Made by a program: the position numbers and the translations under genes. From positions 5,308,088 through 5,372,087 of the forward strand of contig NC_039362.1 of the NCBI RefSeq assembly GCF_003573695.1: a stretch of DNA of 64,000 nucleotides, in the 5' to 3' direction. The stretch is from Papaver somniferum. Lineage: Eukaryota; Streptophyta; Magnoliopsida; Ranunculales; Papaveraceae. The notes under the pieces are model-generated. The model was not told the DNA's origin. It ran no database searches and worked only from the letters and a program-made list of their open reading frames with translations. This document shows, in pieces, positions 11,461 to 23,989 of the stretch. Positions within the stretch are counted from its first letter, which is position 1. Every line of letters begins with the position of its first letter.

Positions 11461-11704
11461 TAGCAATTAAGCACGGTGTGATGTCAATGATGATGTTCAC
11501 AAACTTAACAACCAAATCCACTTGGGCTCACACCCCCGTTACATGTCGGTGCACAGCACCGATGCAAAGTCATCCAATGCAATATTTTGGCTCTAGTAGT
11601 ACATGCCTACATGGTCAAAAATTGTACTACACCTTCAAAAAAAGAAAAAAATTTGTTCTGCACAATAATGCGACCCCATGAATTCACGGGGACAATTGGT
11701 TATT
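11461..11704. other. Non-coding junction DNA between host gene and nested repeats
   Basis: No gene is recognised. A GTCGGTGCACAGCACCGATG imperfect inverted repeat lies near 11544-11563. The LINE homology starts shortly after this stretch. Confidence 0.4.
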
Positions 11705-11801
11705 GAATTAATGCTCTTCAGAAAACGAAGAAATCAAATTGATTCGATAAAAGATGACAATGGAAGATGGTTTAACTCAAGAGAAGAAATTGAAAAGTTG
11801 C
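11705..11801 (+). pseudogene. Left fragment of 5'-truncated host LINE (ORF2, EN-RT linker)
   Basis: The frame reads L-F-R-K-R-R-N-Q-I-D-S-I-K-D-D-N-G-R-W-F and ends S-R-E-E-I-E-K-L-L, a typical linker between endonuclease and reverse transcriptase in plant L1 ORF2. It begins abruptly near 11705, so the copy is 5'-truncated. The frame breaks at 11801, where another LINE is inserted, and resumes at 50296 with L-L-S-H-F-S-P-I-I, so the two pieces are one element. Confidence 0.85.
11788..11801. repeat. Left 14-bp target-site duplication of the minus-strand LINE
   Basis: AATTGAAAAGTTGC, immediately before the poly-T tract. It is repeated exactly at 50282-50295. Confidence 0.93.
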
Positions 11802-11846
11802 TTTTTTTTTTTTTTTTGATGCAAACCAAAGGAGATATATTATATC

Positions 11847-12514
11847 TTAAGATTTGTACATAGCCTTAGGTTGACAGGCCGTTTGATCGTTCCTAATTAT
11901 ACTTAAGAATTTATCCAGGATATCATGATCATAAGCAAAAGATAGTCTGTCAGACCTAGAGGAGTTAGCTATTACACGAGTAGCAGTGTTTGCTGATCTT
12001 TTAACATGTTTAACCATAACATTGTAAACAGAAGATAACATATGTCTTATTTCATCCACAAGGCCTTGATTCATCCAGTGGACGCAAGGTTTGGCAGTGT
12101 TGATAGAGTTTATAACATTCTGACAGTCGCCTTCCAAAATAGCATTGCTAAGACCGCAGTTTCTGACCCACATGATAGCTTCCTTCATTGCCAGACACTC
12201 TGCTTGTTCTGCGTCTATTCCTCCTTTGAAATATTTTCCTCTGATTCCGCTGCAGTGCCCTGTGGAGTCATGGATAATCAAACCAATGCCAAAGGTGCGA
12301 GTAACATTATCAAAAGAGGCATCAAGATTAATTTTAAACTGATTAGGCTCAGGAGCAATCCAGTTCTGATGAGTTTTTTGCTTTTGTAACTGAGTGAGTG
12401 CAGTGCATCGTTTCAACAGATTCCTAATGGAGTGAACTGTAAAATGTATATTCTGATTTTTATTTTCAAAGACTTTAGAACATCTATTTTTCCACAGTTT
12501 CCATGATGTAGTCA
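11847..12514 (-). pseudogene. LINE ORF2 C-terminus: RNase H domain
   Basis: This is the last part of ORF2 of the minus LINE, ending at the stop 11847-11849 just before the poly-A. RNase H (RVT_3 type) residues are visible: Asp in KINLDASF, Glu in AECLAMKEA, Asp in LEGDCQNVI, and the HVKRSANTATR block. It joins the 28438-29020 piece: ...W-I-L-N-L-M-T then T-S-W-K-L-W is continuous across the AGTCA duplication once the LTR array is removed. The open frame extends artificially into LTR sequence to 12560. Confidence 0.9.
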
Positions 12515-15167
12515 TGATGAGTGCTAAAAAGTGCATATTTCTATATATTTTTCTTGGCATTTAACTCATCTTTTGTGCATTAATTCTACATTTTATCCCA
12601 TATTCTGTATTTTCTTTGTTTTCAAGAATAAATATTTTTATTAACTAATTTTGCATTTTTAGGTAATAAATAAAGTTTGGATGAATAGCGGAGCGAAAAG
12701 AGCACAAAAGTAGTGAAAAGCCGGGAGGAATTACACAAGGAAGCCGCGAAGAATGTTGTGCACAAGACCAAAAGGCTAGAAGTGGGCTTGAAGAGGAAGA
12801 ATTGTTCTTAAACAAGATATGGGCTTGGCATACCCAAGGCCCAAAACCCTCATCCAAACCCATTACCAATATCCATACCCGCATTCATCTTCGGCCGTCA
12901 GATTGGATCATCTCAGCATCCTACGGTCGCTTCATCGTCGTGCATCGAAGTCTGAAGCTCCTGTCAAACACTACAACACCTAACTCCATCTTGGACCGTC
13001 AGTTTTGATGTATTACATATCCAACGGTCGCTCCACATCCATTTACATCACATCGTTGGATCTTTCCCTCATCCTATCATCATACGGATTCCCCTCACAA
13101 AACATCGAGATTTGATGGGTCTGCTCAACACCCAAACAACCAAATACCCATACCCGCAAAACAAACAACCCCTTCCTCAAACCCCATCGACTCCATCTTC
13201 TCCCTCACCCTCTGCAACACCACCTTACCCTGCCCCGCTCAACCACCACTGTCACCACCTTCTCCATCATCACCACCATTCCCTGACACCACCAAACCAC
13301 TCTACTCCACCCTAAAAGCGAAACCCATCATTTCCCCCATCTTTCTAGCCGCCTACTTCATCAATCTCGCACCTTTCCTATCTCTGAAACCCTAGGTTAG
13401 AGATTGATGAATTAGGTGAAGCTAAAGAAGAAATTGAGGTGTGGGAATGAAGCAGTGAAGTCAGAGGAAGATTGGGTCGACGTTGTGGGTAAGATTTGAC
13501 CCATCAAATTAGGTGAAATCGAAACCCTAAATTCACTTTTTTGGGATTTTTTTTGGATAAACCCTAATTTTGGGTGTAACTATAAATAGAGTTGTGATGT
13601 GTGTGAAAGGGGGTATGCCTGGATTAGCCAGTGTGTCCAGAACTGTGAGTTCTGTAAAAAATTCCATTTTATGCTCTGTTTTTATCCTTTGTTCTTCACT
13701 GTTTTGCTATCCATGTTTTTCCATGTTCTGTGTATTGTTCAGTTTCTCCATTTGATGTAATGTGTTGTTGCTATCCATGTTATGTTTCTTGTCTCCTGTT
13801 ATGTTATGTTTCTGTAATATTTGTATCATGTTCTGTACTGTTTCTGTTATGTATGTTCTGAATCCCAAATGCTAGGACTAGATGAAATTATGAACCAGCT
13901 GAGATAGTCTTCATCATGTGCAGCTCATGTTCAGTGTTGCTAAGCCCTTAGACTAGTTGTGCTTTAATCAGACAATTAGCACTTTGGTAATTATCTTAGC
14001 TGTGAGTAGAATATCCCTTAGGTTAATGGTGGATTCAACATCCTAGTGTTCTTTCATCACTCTTGTTTACTATCTCCCTTCATTGCTGTTTTCTCAATAG
14101 TTCACTGTTATGTTTAGTGTTTAATGTTTAGTTCCTCAAATGTTAAGTTTGTTCACTGTTAGTGGTGGAAGTTTAGGTTAGAATTCATGTAAATTGAGCT
14201 GATTGAGAAATGGAGGAATTTAGTGTCCACTGTTGCTTGTGATTGATTGTGCTGTTAAAAGACAGTCAATGCTAGGAGTAAAACAGTTGGACAAGCTTCT
14301 TCTCCTCCCATTCCATTTATGTATGCCCTGGAACATAGGCAGGCTAGAACCTCCACCTAGCTCCATTAGGGACAAGGATTTAACCAAAAAACAGCCATTG
14401 CCTAGCATCTTTCCTGTTCTTCTTTGTTATCTATCTGTTTTTGTGGCTTCTTATCACTGTTTTTATAGCTGTTTTTATAACTGTTTTGTGCCCTGTTCTT
14501 CCTTTGCCTTTGGCCCTTGGCCATTGCCTTTGATTTATCACTGCCATGCCATTGTAAATTTGCATCATTTTGCCCTGTGTTGCTTCCATGTATATACCAT
14601 TGTCACTTTTTCTTTGTACATGTCATTGTAAATGCCATCCTTGGCCCTGTGTGACTTAGTGCCCTGTCTGCCTAGAGCCTGCTTTACCTTGTCTGCCTGC
14701 ACAACTCCTGCTCTCCCTTTCCCTGCTGAGCACCTGCCCTTTGCACTGCTGCTGCTGCAACTGAGCTTGGCTCAGCTAAGACCAAAGTTTAGTTCATATC
14801 CAAGGCCCAGTTCACTACAAGCCCAAAGGCTTCACAGTTAATCTCAAAGCCCAGCTCATTACTAGGTTACCTAGCCCAGTTCAGTCCATCAAAGGCCCAA
14901 ACTGCTTCACAGTTAATCAAAGCCCATCTTGCTCTTATTGTGAAAGCAAAAGCTTCAAAGTTATTCAAAGCCCATTGATATTCAAAACCCTTTGGTACTC
15001 AAAGCCCATTAGCAATTTAGAAACCCAAAATAGTTAGAAACTCCAAACATACCCAGTCTCTGTGGATCGACCCGTACTTGCACGAGCTACAACCGACGAC
15101 CGTGCACTTGCGGTATTACTGTAGGCCCGTTTTTATTGCGCTTAATTTTCACACATCTCCGGGCCCA
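12515..15167 (+). mobile_element. LTR1 of plus array (2653 bp)
   Basis: Starts TGATGAGTGC directly after the AGTCA duplication. Its end has lost a few bases of the GGGCCCACCA terminus (GGGCCCA here). It includes the 3' motif GGATCGACCCGTACTTGCAC shared by all LTRs of this family. Small ORFs inside (12802-13008, 13112-13315, 14233-14631 and others) recur in LTR3 and LTR4 and show no domain; I treat them as non-coding. Confidence 0.9.
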
Positions 15168-15498
15168 AGTTTTTGGCGCCGCTTCCGGGGACTTGGCGCT
15201 GTGTGTTGATTTGTTCTTTGCTGTTTTGTTGCATTCACTTTCATCTTCATATTTGCATCATAGTTCATTGCATTTGCATCTTTCCCTGCATTGCATACTC
15301 ATTTGCATATTGTTCACTTACATTCCTGCATCATAGCTTGCATCTTTACTCACTATCTGCTTTGAGCCAGCAGGTACCTGCCTATCCTGCTGCTTTTGCT
15401 GTGTTGCTGCTGCTGCCTGTTGCTGCTGCTGTTCAAAGGCTGCTGTGCTGTGCAACTTGCCTTGAGCTGCTACAGCTGATGTTGTTGAGCTGGGCCTG

Positions 15499-15529
<31 letters not shown>

Positions 15530-17258
15530 CTTATCTGGGCTTCGAAAAACCCAACAGTGGGCTTGGCCTTTTATCCCATTTAAACCAAATTTTTTTTTCT
15601 TTAACCCATTAAAAACCAAAAGGCTTTGCTCCCTTTAAAAACCAAAATTTTTCCTTATCCCATTAAAAACCAAATGTTTTTCTCCCATAAAAACCAAAGT
15701 TTTCCAAATGTTTCCCTAAAAACCAAAATTTTTCTTTTTCCCATCAAAACCAAATGTCTCCCGACAAAACCAAATTTTTCCCAAAAGGTCCAATCCCATT
15801 AAAAACCAAATTTTCTTGTATAAAATCTAGTAGATAGTTTCTTAGTTAAATCTTTTGTTTCTTTTGTATATATAGTGCTAATCCAATATGATCTCGGCTA
15901 AAAAAATGTTGGATTTTTGCCTTGAATAACGGAGTTCTAATCTTGCTTTCGCCGAAATCGGGTATTCTCTTTCCTTTTTCTCTACTCAACATGATCCTCT
16001 TCATATGTTGTATTATAATTTTGTTCATATTTTGAAACATTGAGGACAATGTTTAGTTTAGGTTTGGGGGTATAGAGTAGATACCACGATAATATGCCAT
16101 AATTGAAAACAAGAACTCCTTCTTTTTGAAAAATTGAAAAATCAAAATAAAAAATTAAAAAATGAAAAATCATAAAAATGGAGCTCATTTACCTTGAAAT
16201 GTTGACTCTTGTGCAAATATGTAATTATTAGGAGTCTTAGTCTAGATATTTAGGCACCCTGATTCTAGCACAATTCACATAGTGATAAGAAATTTGCACG
16301 CGCACGATCTACCAATACATGTATAGCCTCGATCTTCAAGGTGTTTGATAGGAAGTTTGATTGCCAATCACTTTAGAATACTGAATGAGACTTGACTAGC
16401 TTGTTCCTTGGTTGGCTGGAATAGAAGTTGGAGGATACGTTAAGAAAAGCAACCATAGAATTTGACCGGATGCATTCGATAAGGGCCACCTCTTGCTAAG
16501 AGTCATGTAATTATGTTTTTCTTTTTGTTCATGTATCAAAAGTGTCACTATGTTGTAAAGATCAAAGTTATTTCTTACAAAAAAAAAAAAAAATATTCAA
16601 TCAAGTATTTATTTATTCCATGTTTTGTCATGTTAAAGACAATATTCTCTCTTGTTCCAAAAATAAAAGAGAGTAATCAATGTAAATAAGAGTCATGTAA
16701 AGAGTCATCTTTTTGTTGTAAATAGTCTTGTAATAAGCAAGGAGGGTGCAGCCATCGATGTATAACGCGGGTAAACTGAAATATCACCAACTCATTGGGT
16801 GAACATTCACAATTCTCGTAAAGCCGGACAGCTAGCTTGGCTTAGAATTCGGTTCTTAGCCTAAAAACTATCTCTTGGTGATTAGTAGTCATAACTTCAG
16901 ATCTTTCTTTACACATGTGTAGATACACTTTACACTCTTATCACATGTCTTTATTTGTTATCAGTGCTAGGATTGTACCTTTGATAGCTAGATTGACATC
17001 TCCATTTTGCTGTGAGCTTAAACTGACTTGCACATGTCACATTTGATGGAATCTGAGCTTATATTTGACCTAGAACTTTGTAGGTACGTTCTAAGCAAAC
17101 CTTCACGAGACTTCACTCGTCCACTAGGGACACTTAGTGGTTTAAAAGGCTTAGTGCATACGCTAAATGCATTCGAGAGACCAGCGACAGTGGTATAGGT
17201 AGGATTTCCTTAGTTTTGTTTTACTTGAGGACAAGTAAAATTCATGTTTGGGGGTATT
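15168..17258 (+). mobile_element. Internal region 1 (no coding capacity)
   Basis: Primer site TGGCGCCGCTTCCGGGGA at 15174-15191 (one extra mismatch against the other copies), then a leader with CTG-rich sequence (15395-15440), a T13/A17 tract (about 15500-15529), and a run of degenerate AAAACCAAATTTTTCCCAT repeats (15570-15815). The 3' module from about 15860 ends in the polypurine tract before 17259. There is no gag or pol, so gag has been deleted. Confidence 0.85.
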
Positions 17259-18990
17259 TGATGAGTCCTAAAAAGTGCATATTTCTATATCTTTTTGTTG
17301 GCATTTAACTCATCTTTTGTGCATTAATTCTACATTTTATCCCATATTCTGTATTTTCTTTGTTTTCAAGAATAAATATTTTTATTAACTAATTTTGCAT
17401 TTTTAGGTAATAAATAAAGTTTGGATGAATAGCGGAGCGAAAAGAGCAGAAAAGTAGTGAAAAGCCGGGAGGAATTACACAAGGAAGCCGCGAAGAATGT
17501 TGTGCACAAGACCAAAAGGCTAGAAGTGGGCTTGAAGAGGAAGAATTGTTCTTAAACAAGATATGGGCTTGGCATACCCAAGGCCCAAAACCCTCACCCA
17601 AACCCATTACCAATATCCATACCCGCATTCATCTTCAGCCGTCAGATTGGATCATCTCAGCATCCTACGGTCGCTTCATCGTCGTGCATCGAAGTCTGAA
17701 GCTCCTGTCAAACACTACAACACCTAACTCCATCTTGGACCGTCAGTTTTGATGTATTCCATATCCAACGGTCGCTCCACATCCATTTACATCACATCGT
17801 TGGATCTTTCCCTCATCCTATCATCCTACGGATTCCCCTCACAAAACATCGAGATTTGATGGGTCTGCTCAACACCCAAACAACCAAATACCATATACCC
17901 AAAACAAACACACCCTAGCCAAAACCCATCGAGCCATCTCCTTCTTCCCCTCTTCTGCAACAGCGACGCTGTCTCCATCACCACCACCATAACCCACAAA
18001 TCACTCAACCACCACCACTCGAGCCATCATCACTTCTAACAACCAAGACCTACCTTTCTAGCCACTTATAACATCACCTCCTAATCGTTTCATCTCACAG
18101 GAACCCTAGGTTAGGAGTTGATGAAATAGGTGAGGTTAGAGGATAAATCGAAGGCATGGGTAGCATCAGCAGACGACAAGGAAGCATGGGTGAGAGCTAT
18201 CAATCGTTTTCAGAGATTAGGTAAGGATTTTTTGTAAAACCCTAATTTCACTGATTTGGGGATTTTGGAATTTTTTTGTTGTAACTATAAAAGGGTGTTA
18301 GGGGTTGTAAAATTCGGCATCTCTGGACTAGCCAGTAGAGAATGGAAACAAATTTATTTTGATGCAATTCCAATTTCAGTTCTTCTTATGCAGTTAACAG
18401 TGAATGTGTGCATGTTGTTTTCAATTATCTCGAATGTTGAATGTTGCTTGAATTATCATACTCAATGAATGTTATTGCTAGTTACATGTTTAGCATGAGC
18501 TAAACTGCATTAGGCTGAGGCTCAGATGAATCCTAGTGCATTGTCAAATGGTGAATTGCTAGGATAGTTATCCTGATGTCTGTTTTGATTGAGCAATGGG
18601 AAGAGATTGATGCTCATAGTGCCTGTGATTGATTGTTCTGTCAAAAGACAGTCAATGCTAGGGGAAAACTAGTGAGCAAATTAGTTTTCCTCCCATTCTA
18701 GATGTATGCATAGGATTTTCAACTCAACCTAGGATCACATTGTTTGGCTAGGACACAAGGGTGGATTCAAAGCCTTAGCTTAACCCACATTCTGTTTTCA
18801 CAGTCACTTGCAACTTAACTGTTTTGTTACTTCTTCACACCCCTGCCCTTGGCTTAGGCCTTGGTTCCATTGTTCTTTGTTTAGTTTCATTGTTCTGTCA
18901 CCTTCTCATAATACTTTGTACTGTTTGCTTTTGCCATTGTAAATTTGCATCCTTTTGCCACTGATGTTTGCTTCTTTCCCATGATCATTT
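17259..18990 (+). mobile_element. LTR2, a truncated variant LTR
   Basis: Begins TGATGAGTCC after a polypurine tract and matches LTR1 closely to about 17880. It then diverges strongly (18060-18960), with only islands of similarity such as the TGATTGATTGT...AAAAGACAGTCAATGCTAGG region near 18627. It lacks the LTR 3' end and primer site and passes directly into gag sequence near 18990. It is therefore a different LTR subfamily, broken by recombination. Confidence 0.75.
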
Positions 18991-18996
18991 TTTACT

Positions 18997-19536
18997 GTGA
19001 TTAATAATGATGTGCCTATCTTCCTACATGAGTCACAATCTGAAGGCCTTCCATCCAACCTAGATTTGGTTTGTACCGATATTGTCAAACCGACTTTTCT
19101 GAGAGTCCCCAACCTAGGTTTGGAACTGTGTGCTTCCCAAGTCCTCTTGGACTATTTTGCTTCTAAGTATAATACATCTGAGGAACCACAGTTGGAATTA
19201 GCATGTTTGCCCGTCCCTAGCACAGTTCATTTCGAGCTAGACCTTGTGCATGATGAACCCCCAAAACTGCGAGATTTTGTTTTCAAAATTTTATCTGTTG
19301 AAAAATCCAGGTTTGGGGGTAGCTCATTTTGTTTCACAGCTTCACTTGCATGCCTATCATATTATTATTGTGTGAAGCTGTTGAAACCTCTACACTTTGT
19401 CTTTTGGGTTGATCCTCAACTCTTTAGATTGTTAGTGTATGGTGAATTTTTTGTATATAATCCAGTAGATAAAAATTTTAAAAACCCTTTTGTTCCTTTT
19501 GTATATATTTTGCTAATCCAATATGATCTCGGCTGA
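18997..19536 (+). pseudogene. C-terminal fragment of gag-like ORF fused to LTR2
   Basis: A 179-codon open frame corresponds to the C-terminal third of the 576-aa protein encoded at 41037-42767. It shares N-D-V-P-I, N-L-D-L-V-C-T, L-G-L-E-L-C-A-S-Q-V-L-L-D, H-D-E-P-P-K-L-R-D-F and the tail W-V-D-P-Q-L-F-R-L-L-V-Y-G-E-F. The N-terminal part and zinc knuckle are absent because the sequence to its left is LTR. It is not expected to be a functional protein. Confidence 0.8.
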
Positions 19537-20935
19537 CATATGTTGGATTCTTGCCCTGAATAACGGAGTTCTAATATTACTTTCGCCGAAATCGGGTATT
19601 CTCTTTCCTTTTTCTCTACTCAACATGATCCTCTTCATATGTTGTATTATAATTTTGTTCATATTTTGAAACATTGAGGACAATGTTTAGTTTAGGTTTG
19701 GGGGTATAGAGTAGATACCACGATAATATGCCATAATTGAAAACAAAACTCCATCTTTTTGAAAAAATTGAAAAATTCCAAAAAAAATTGAAAAATCAAA
19801 ATAAAAAATTAAAAAAATGAAAAATCATAAAAATGGAGCTCATTTACCTTGAAATGTTGACTCTTGTGCAAATATGTAATTATTAGGAGTCTTAGTCTAG
19901 ATATTTAGGCACCCTGATTCTAGCACAATTCACATAGTGATAAGAAACTTGCACGCGCACGATCTACCAATACATGTATAGCCTCGATCTTCAAGGTGTT
20001 TGATAGGAAGTTAGATTGCCAATCACTTTAGAATACTGAATGAGACTTGACTAGCTTGTTCTTTGGTTGGCTGGGATAGAAGTTGGAGGATACGTTAAGA
20101 AAAGCAACCATAGAATTTGACCGGATGCATTCGATAAGGGCCACCTCTTGCTAAGAGTCATGTAATTATGTTTTTCTTTTTGTTCATGTATCAAAAGTGT
20201 CATTTTGTTGTAAAGATCAAAGTTATTTCTTCAAAAAAAAAATCAGAAAAAAAAAATTTAAAAAAAAAAAAAAAATTCAATCAAGTATTTATTCCATGTT
20301 TTGTCATGTTAAAGACAATATTCTCTCTTGTTCCAAAAATAAAAGAGAGTAATCAATGTAAATAAGAGTCATGTAAAGAGTCATCTTTTTGTTGTAAATA
20401 GTCTTGTAATAAGCAAGGAGGGTGCAGCCATCGATGTATAACGCGGGTAAACTGAAATATCACCAACTCATTGGGTGAACATTCACAATTCTCGTAAAGC
20501 CGGACAGCTAGCTTGGCTTAGAATTCGGTTCTTAGCCTAAAAAATATCTCTTGGTGATTAGTAGTCATAACTTCAGGTCATTCTAGACACATGTGTAGAT
20601 ACACTTTACACTCTTATCACATGTCTTTTTTTGTTATCAGTGCTAGGATTGTGCCTTTGATAGCTAGATTGACATCTCCATTTTGCTGTGAGCTTAAACT
20701 GACTTGCACATGTCACATTTGATGGAATCTGAGCTTATATTTTGACCTAGAACTTTGTAGGTACGTTCTAAGCAAACCTTCACGAGACTTCACTCGTCCA
20801 CTAGGGACACTTAGTGGTTTAAAAGGCTTAGTGCATACGCTAAATGCATTCGAGAGACCAGCGACAGTGGTATAGGTAGGATTTCCTTAGTTTTGTTTTA
20901 CTTGAGGACAAGTAAAATTCAGGTTTGGGGGTATT
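19537..20935 (+). mobile_element. 3' internal module 2 with polypurine tract
   Basis: Nearly identical to about 24330-25740 and very similar to 15860-17258. No coding sequence. Ends in AGGTTTGGGGGTATT (20921-20935). Confidence 0.85.
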
Positions 20936-23627
20936 TGATGAGTGCTAAAAAGTGCATATTTCTATATATTTTTCTTGGCATTTAACTCATCTTTTGTGCA
21001 TTAATTCTACATTTTATCCCATATTCTGTATTTTCTTTGTTTTCAAGAATAAATATTTTTATTAACTAATTTTGCATTTTTAGGTAATAAATAAAGTTTG
21101 GATGAATAGCGGAGCGAAAAGAGCAGAAAAGTAGTGAAAAGTCGGGAGGAATTACACAAGGAAGCCGCGAAGAATGTTGTGCACAAGACCAAAAGGCTAG
21201 AAGTGGGCTTGAAGAGGAAGAATTGTTCTTAAACAAGATATGGGCTTGGCATACCCAAGGCCCAAAACCCTCATCCAAACCCATTACCAATATCCATACC
21301 CGCATTCATCTTCAGCCGTCAGATTGGATCATCTCAGCATCCTACGGTCGCTTCATCGTCGTGCATCGAAGTCTGAAGCTCCTGTCAAACACTACAACAC
21401 CTAACTCCATCTTGGACCGTCAGTTTTGATGTATTACATATCCAACGGTCGCTCCACATCCATTTACATCACATCGTTGGATCTTTCCCTCATCCTATCA
21501 TCATACGGATTCCCCTCACAAAACATCGAGATTTGATGGGTCTGCTCAACACCCAAACAACCAAATACCTATACCCGCAAAACAAACAACCCCTTCCTCA
21601 AACCCCATCGACTCCATCTTCTCCCTCACCCTCTGCAACACCACCTTACCCTGCCCCGCTCAACCACCACTGTCACCACCTTCTCCATCATCACCACCAT
21701 TCCCTGACACCACCAAACCACTCTACTCCACCCTAAAAGCGAAACCCATCATTTCCCCCATCTTTCTAGCCGCCTACTTCATCAATCTCGCACCTTTCCT
21801 ATCTCTGAAACCCTAGGTTAGAGATTGATGAATTAGGTGAAGCTAAAGAAGAAATTGAGGTGTGGGAATGAAGCAGTGAAGTCAGAGGAAGATTGGGTCG
21901 ACGTTGTGGGTAAGATTTGACCCATCAAATTAGGTGAAATCGAAACCCTAAATTCACTGTTTTGGGATTTTTTTTTGGATAAACCCTAATTTTGTAAATT
22001 AGGTATTTTTGAGAATTGGGTGTAACTATAAATAGAGTTGTGATGTGTGTGAAAGGGGGTATGCCTGGATTAGCCAGTGTGTCCAGAACTGTGAGTTCTG
22101 TAAAAATTTTCATTTTATGCTCTGTTTTTATCCTTTGTTCTTCACTGTTTTGCTATCCATGTTTTTCCATGTTCTGTGTATTGTTCAGTTTCTCCATTTG
22201 ATGTAATGTGCTGTTGCTATCCATGTTATGTTTCTTGTCTCCTGTTATGTTATGTTTCTGTAATATTTGTATCATGTTCTTTACTGTTTCTGTTATGTAT
22301 GTTCTGAATCCCAAATGCTAGGACTAGATGAAATTATGAACCAGCTGAGATAGTCTTCATCATGTGCAGCTCATGTTCAGTGTTGCTAATCCCTTAGACT
22401 AGTTGTGCTTTAATCAGACAATTAGCACTTTGGTAATTATCTTAGCTGTGAGTAGAATATCCCTTAGGTTAATGGTGGATTCAACATCCTAGTGTTCTTT
22501 CATCACTCTTGTTTACTGTCTCCCTTCATTGTTGTTTTCTCAATAGTTCACTGTTAGTTCACTGTTATGTTTAGTGTTTAATGTTTAGTTCCTCAAATGT
22601 TAAGTTTGTTCACTGTTAGTGGTGGAAGTTAAGGTTAGAATTCATGTAAATTGAGCTGATTGAGAAATGGAGGAATTTAATGTCCACTGTTGCTTGTGAT
22701 TGATTGTGCTGTTAAAAGACAGTCAATGCTAGGAGTAAAACAGTTGGACAAGCTTCTTCTCCTCCCATTCCATTTATGTATTCCCTGGAACATAGGCAGG
22801 CTAGAACCTCCACCTAGCTCCATTAGGGACAAGGATTTAACCAAAAAACAGCCATTGCCTAGCATCTTTCCTGTTCTTCTTTGTTATCTATCTGTTTTTG
22901 TGGCTTCTTATCACTGTTTTTATAGCTGTTTTTATAACTGTTTTGTGCCCTGTTCTTCCTTTGCCTTTGGCCCTTGGCCATTGCCTTTGATTTATCACTA
23001 CCATGCCATTGTAAATTTGCATCCTTTTGCCCTGTGTTGCTTCCATGTATATACCATTGTCACTTTTTCTTTGTACATGTCATTGTAAATGCCATCCTTG
23101 GCCCTGTGTGACTTAGTGCCCTGTCTGCCTAGAGCCTGCTTTACCTTGTCTGCCTGCACAGCTCCTGCTCTCCCTTTCCCTGCTGAGCACCTGCCCTTTG
23201 CACTGCTGTTGCTGCAACTGAGCTTGGCTCAGCTAAGACCAAAGTTTAGTTCATATCCAAGGCCCAGTTCACTACAAGCCCAAAGGCTTCACAGTTAATC
23301 TCAAAGCCCAGCTCATTACTAGGTTACCTAGCCCAGTTCAGTCCATCAAAGGCCCAAACTGCTTCACAGTTAATCAAAGCCCATCTTGCTCTTATTGTGA
23401 AAGCAAAAGCTTCAAAGTTATTCAAAGCCCATTGATATTCAAAACCCTTTGGTACTCAAAGCCCATTAGCAATTTAGAAACCCAAAATAGTTAGAAACTC
23501 CAAACATACCCAGTCTCTGTGGATCGACCCGTACTTGCACGAGCTACAACCGACGACCGTGCACTTGCGGTATTACTGTAGGCCCGTTTTTATTGCGCTT
23601 AATTTTCACACATCTCCGGGCCCACCA
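20936..23627 (+). mobile_element. LTR3 of plus array (2692 bp)
   Basis: TGATGAGTGC to GGGCCCACCA, intact at both ends and exactly as long as LTR4. The few differences seen by eye (for example near 21772/26575, 21957/26761 and 22087/26892) suggest recent divergence. The primer site follows at 23634. Confidence 0.92.
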
Positions 23628-23958
23628 AGTTTTTGGCGCCGCTGCCGGGGACTTGGCGCTGTGTGTTGATTTGTTCTTTGCTGTTTTGTTGCATTCACTT
23701 TCATCTTCATATTTGCATCATAGTTCATTGCATTTGCATCTTTCCCTGCATTGCATACTCATTTGCATATTGTTCACTTACATTCCTGCATCATAGCTTG
23801 CATCTTTACTCACTATCTGCTTTGAGCCAGCAGGTACCTGCCTATCCTGCTGCTTTTGCTGTGTTGCTGCTGCTGCCTGTTGCTGCTGCTGTTCAAAGGC
23901 TGCTGTGCTGTGCAACTTGCCTTGAGCTGCTACAGCTGATGTTGTTGAGCTGGGCCTG

Positions 23959-23989
<31 letters not shown>

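Noticed and set aside
11678..11863. A 61-aa ORF with a poly-F run
   Set aside because: Only the first part is real (LINE fragment); the F run is the poly-T tail of the inserted LINE.
14233..14631. Conserved 132-aa ORF repeated at 22690 and 27495
   Set aside because: It lies wholly inside LTRs. Conservation is explained by LTR duplication, and it is low-complexity with no domain.
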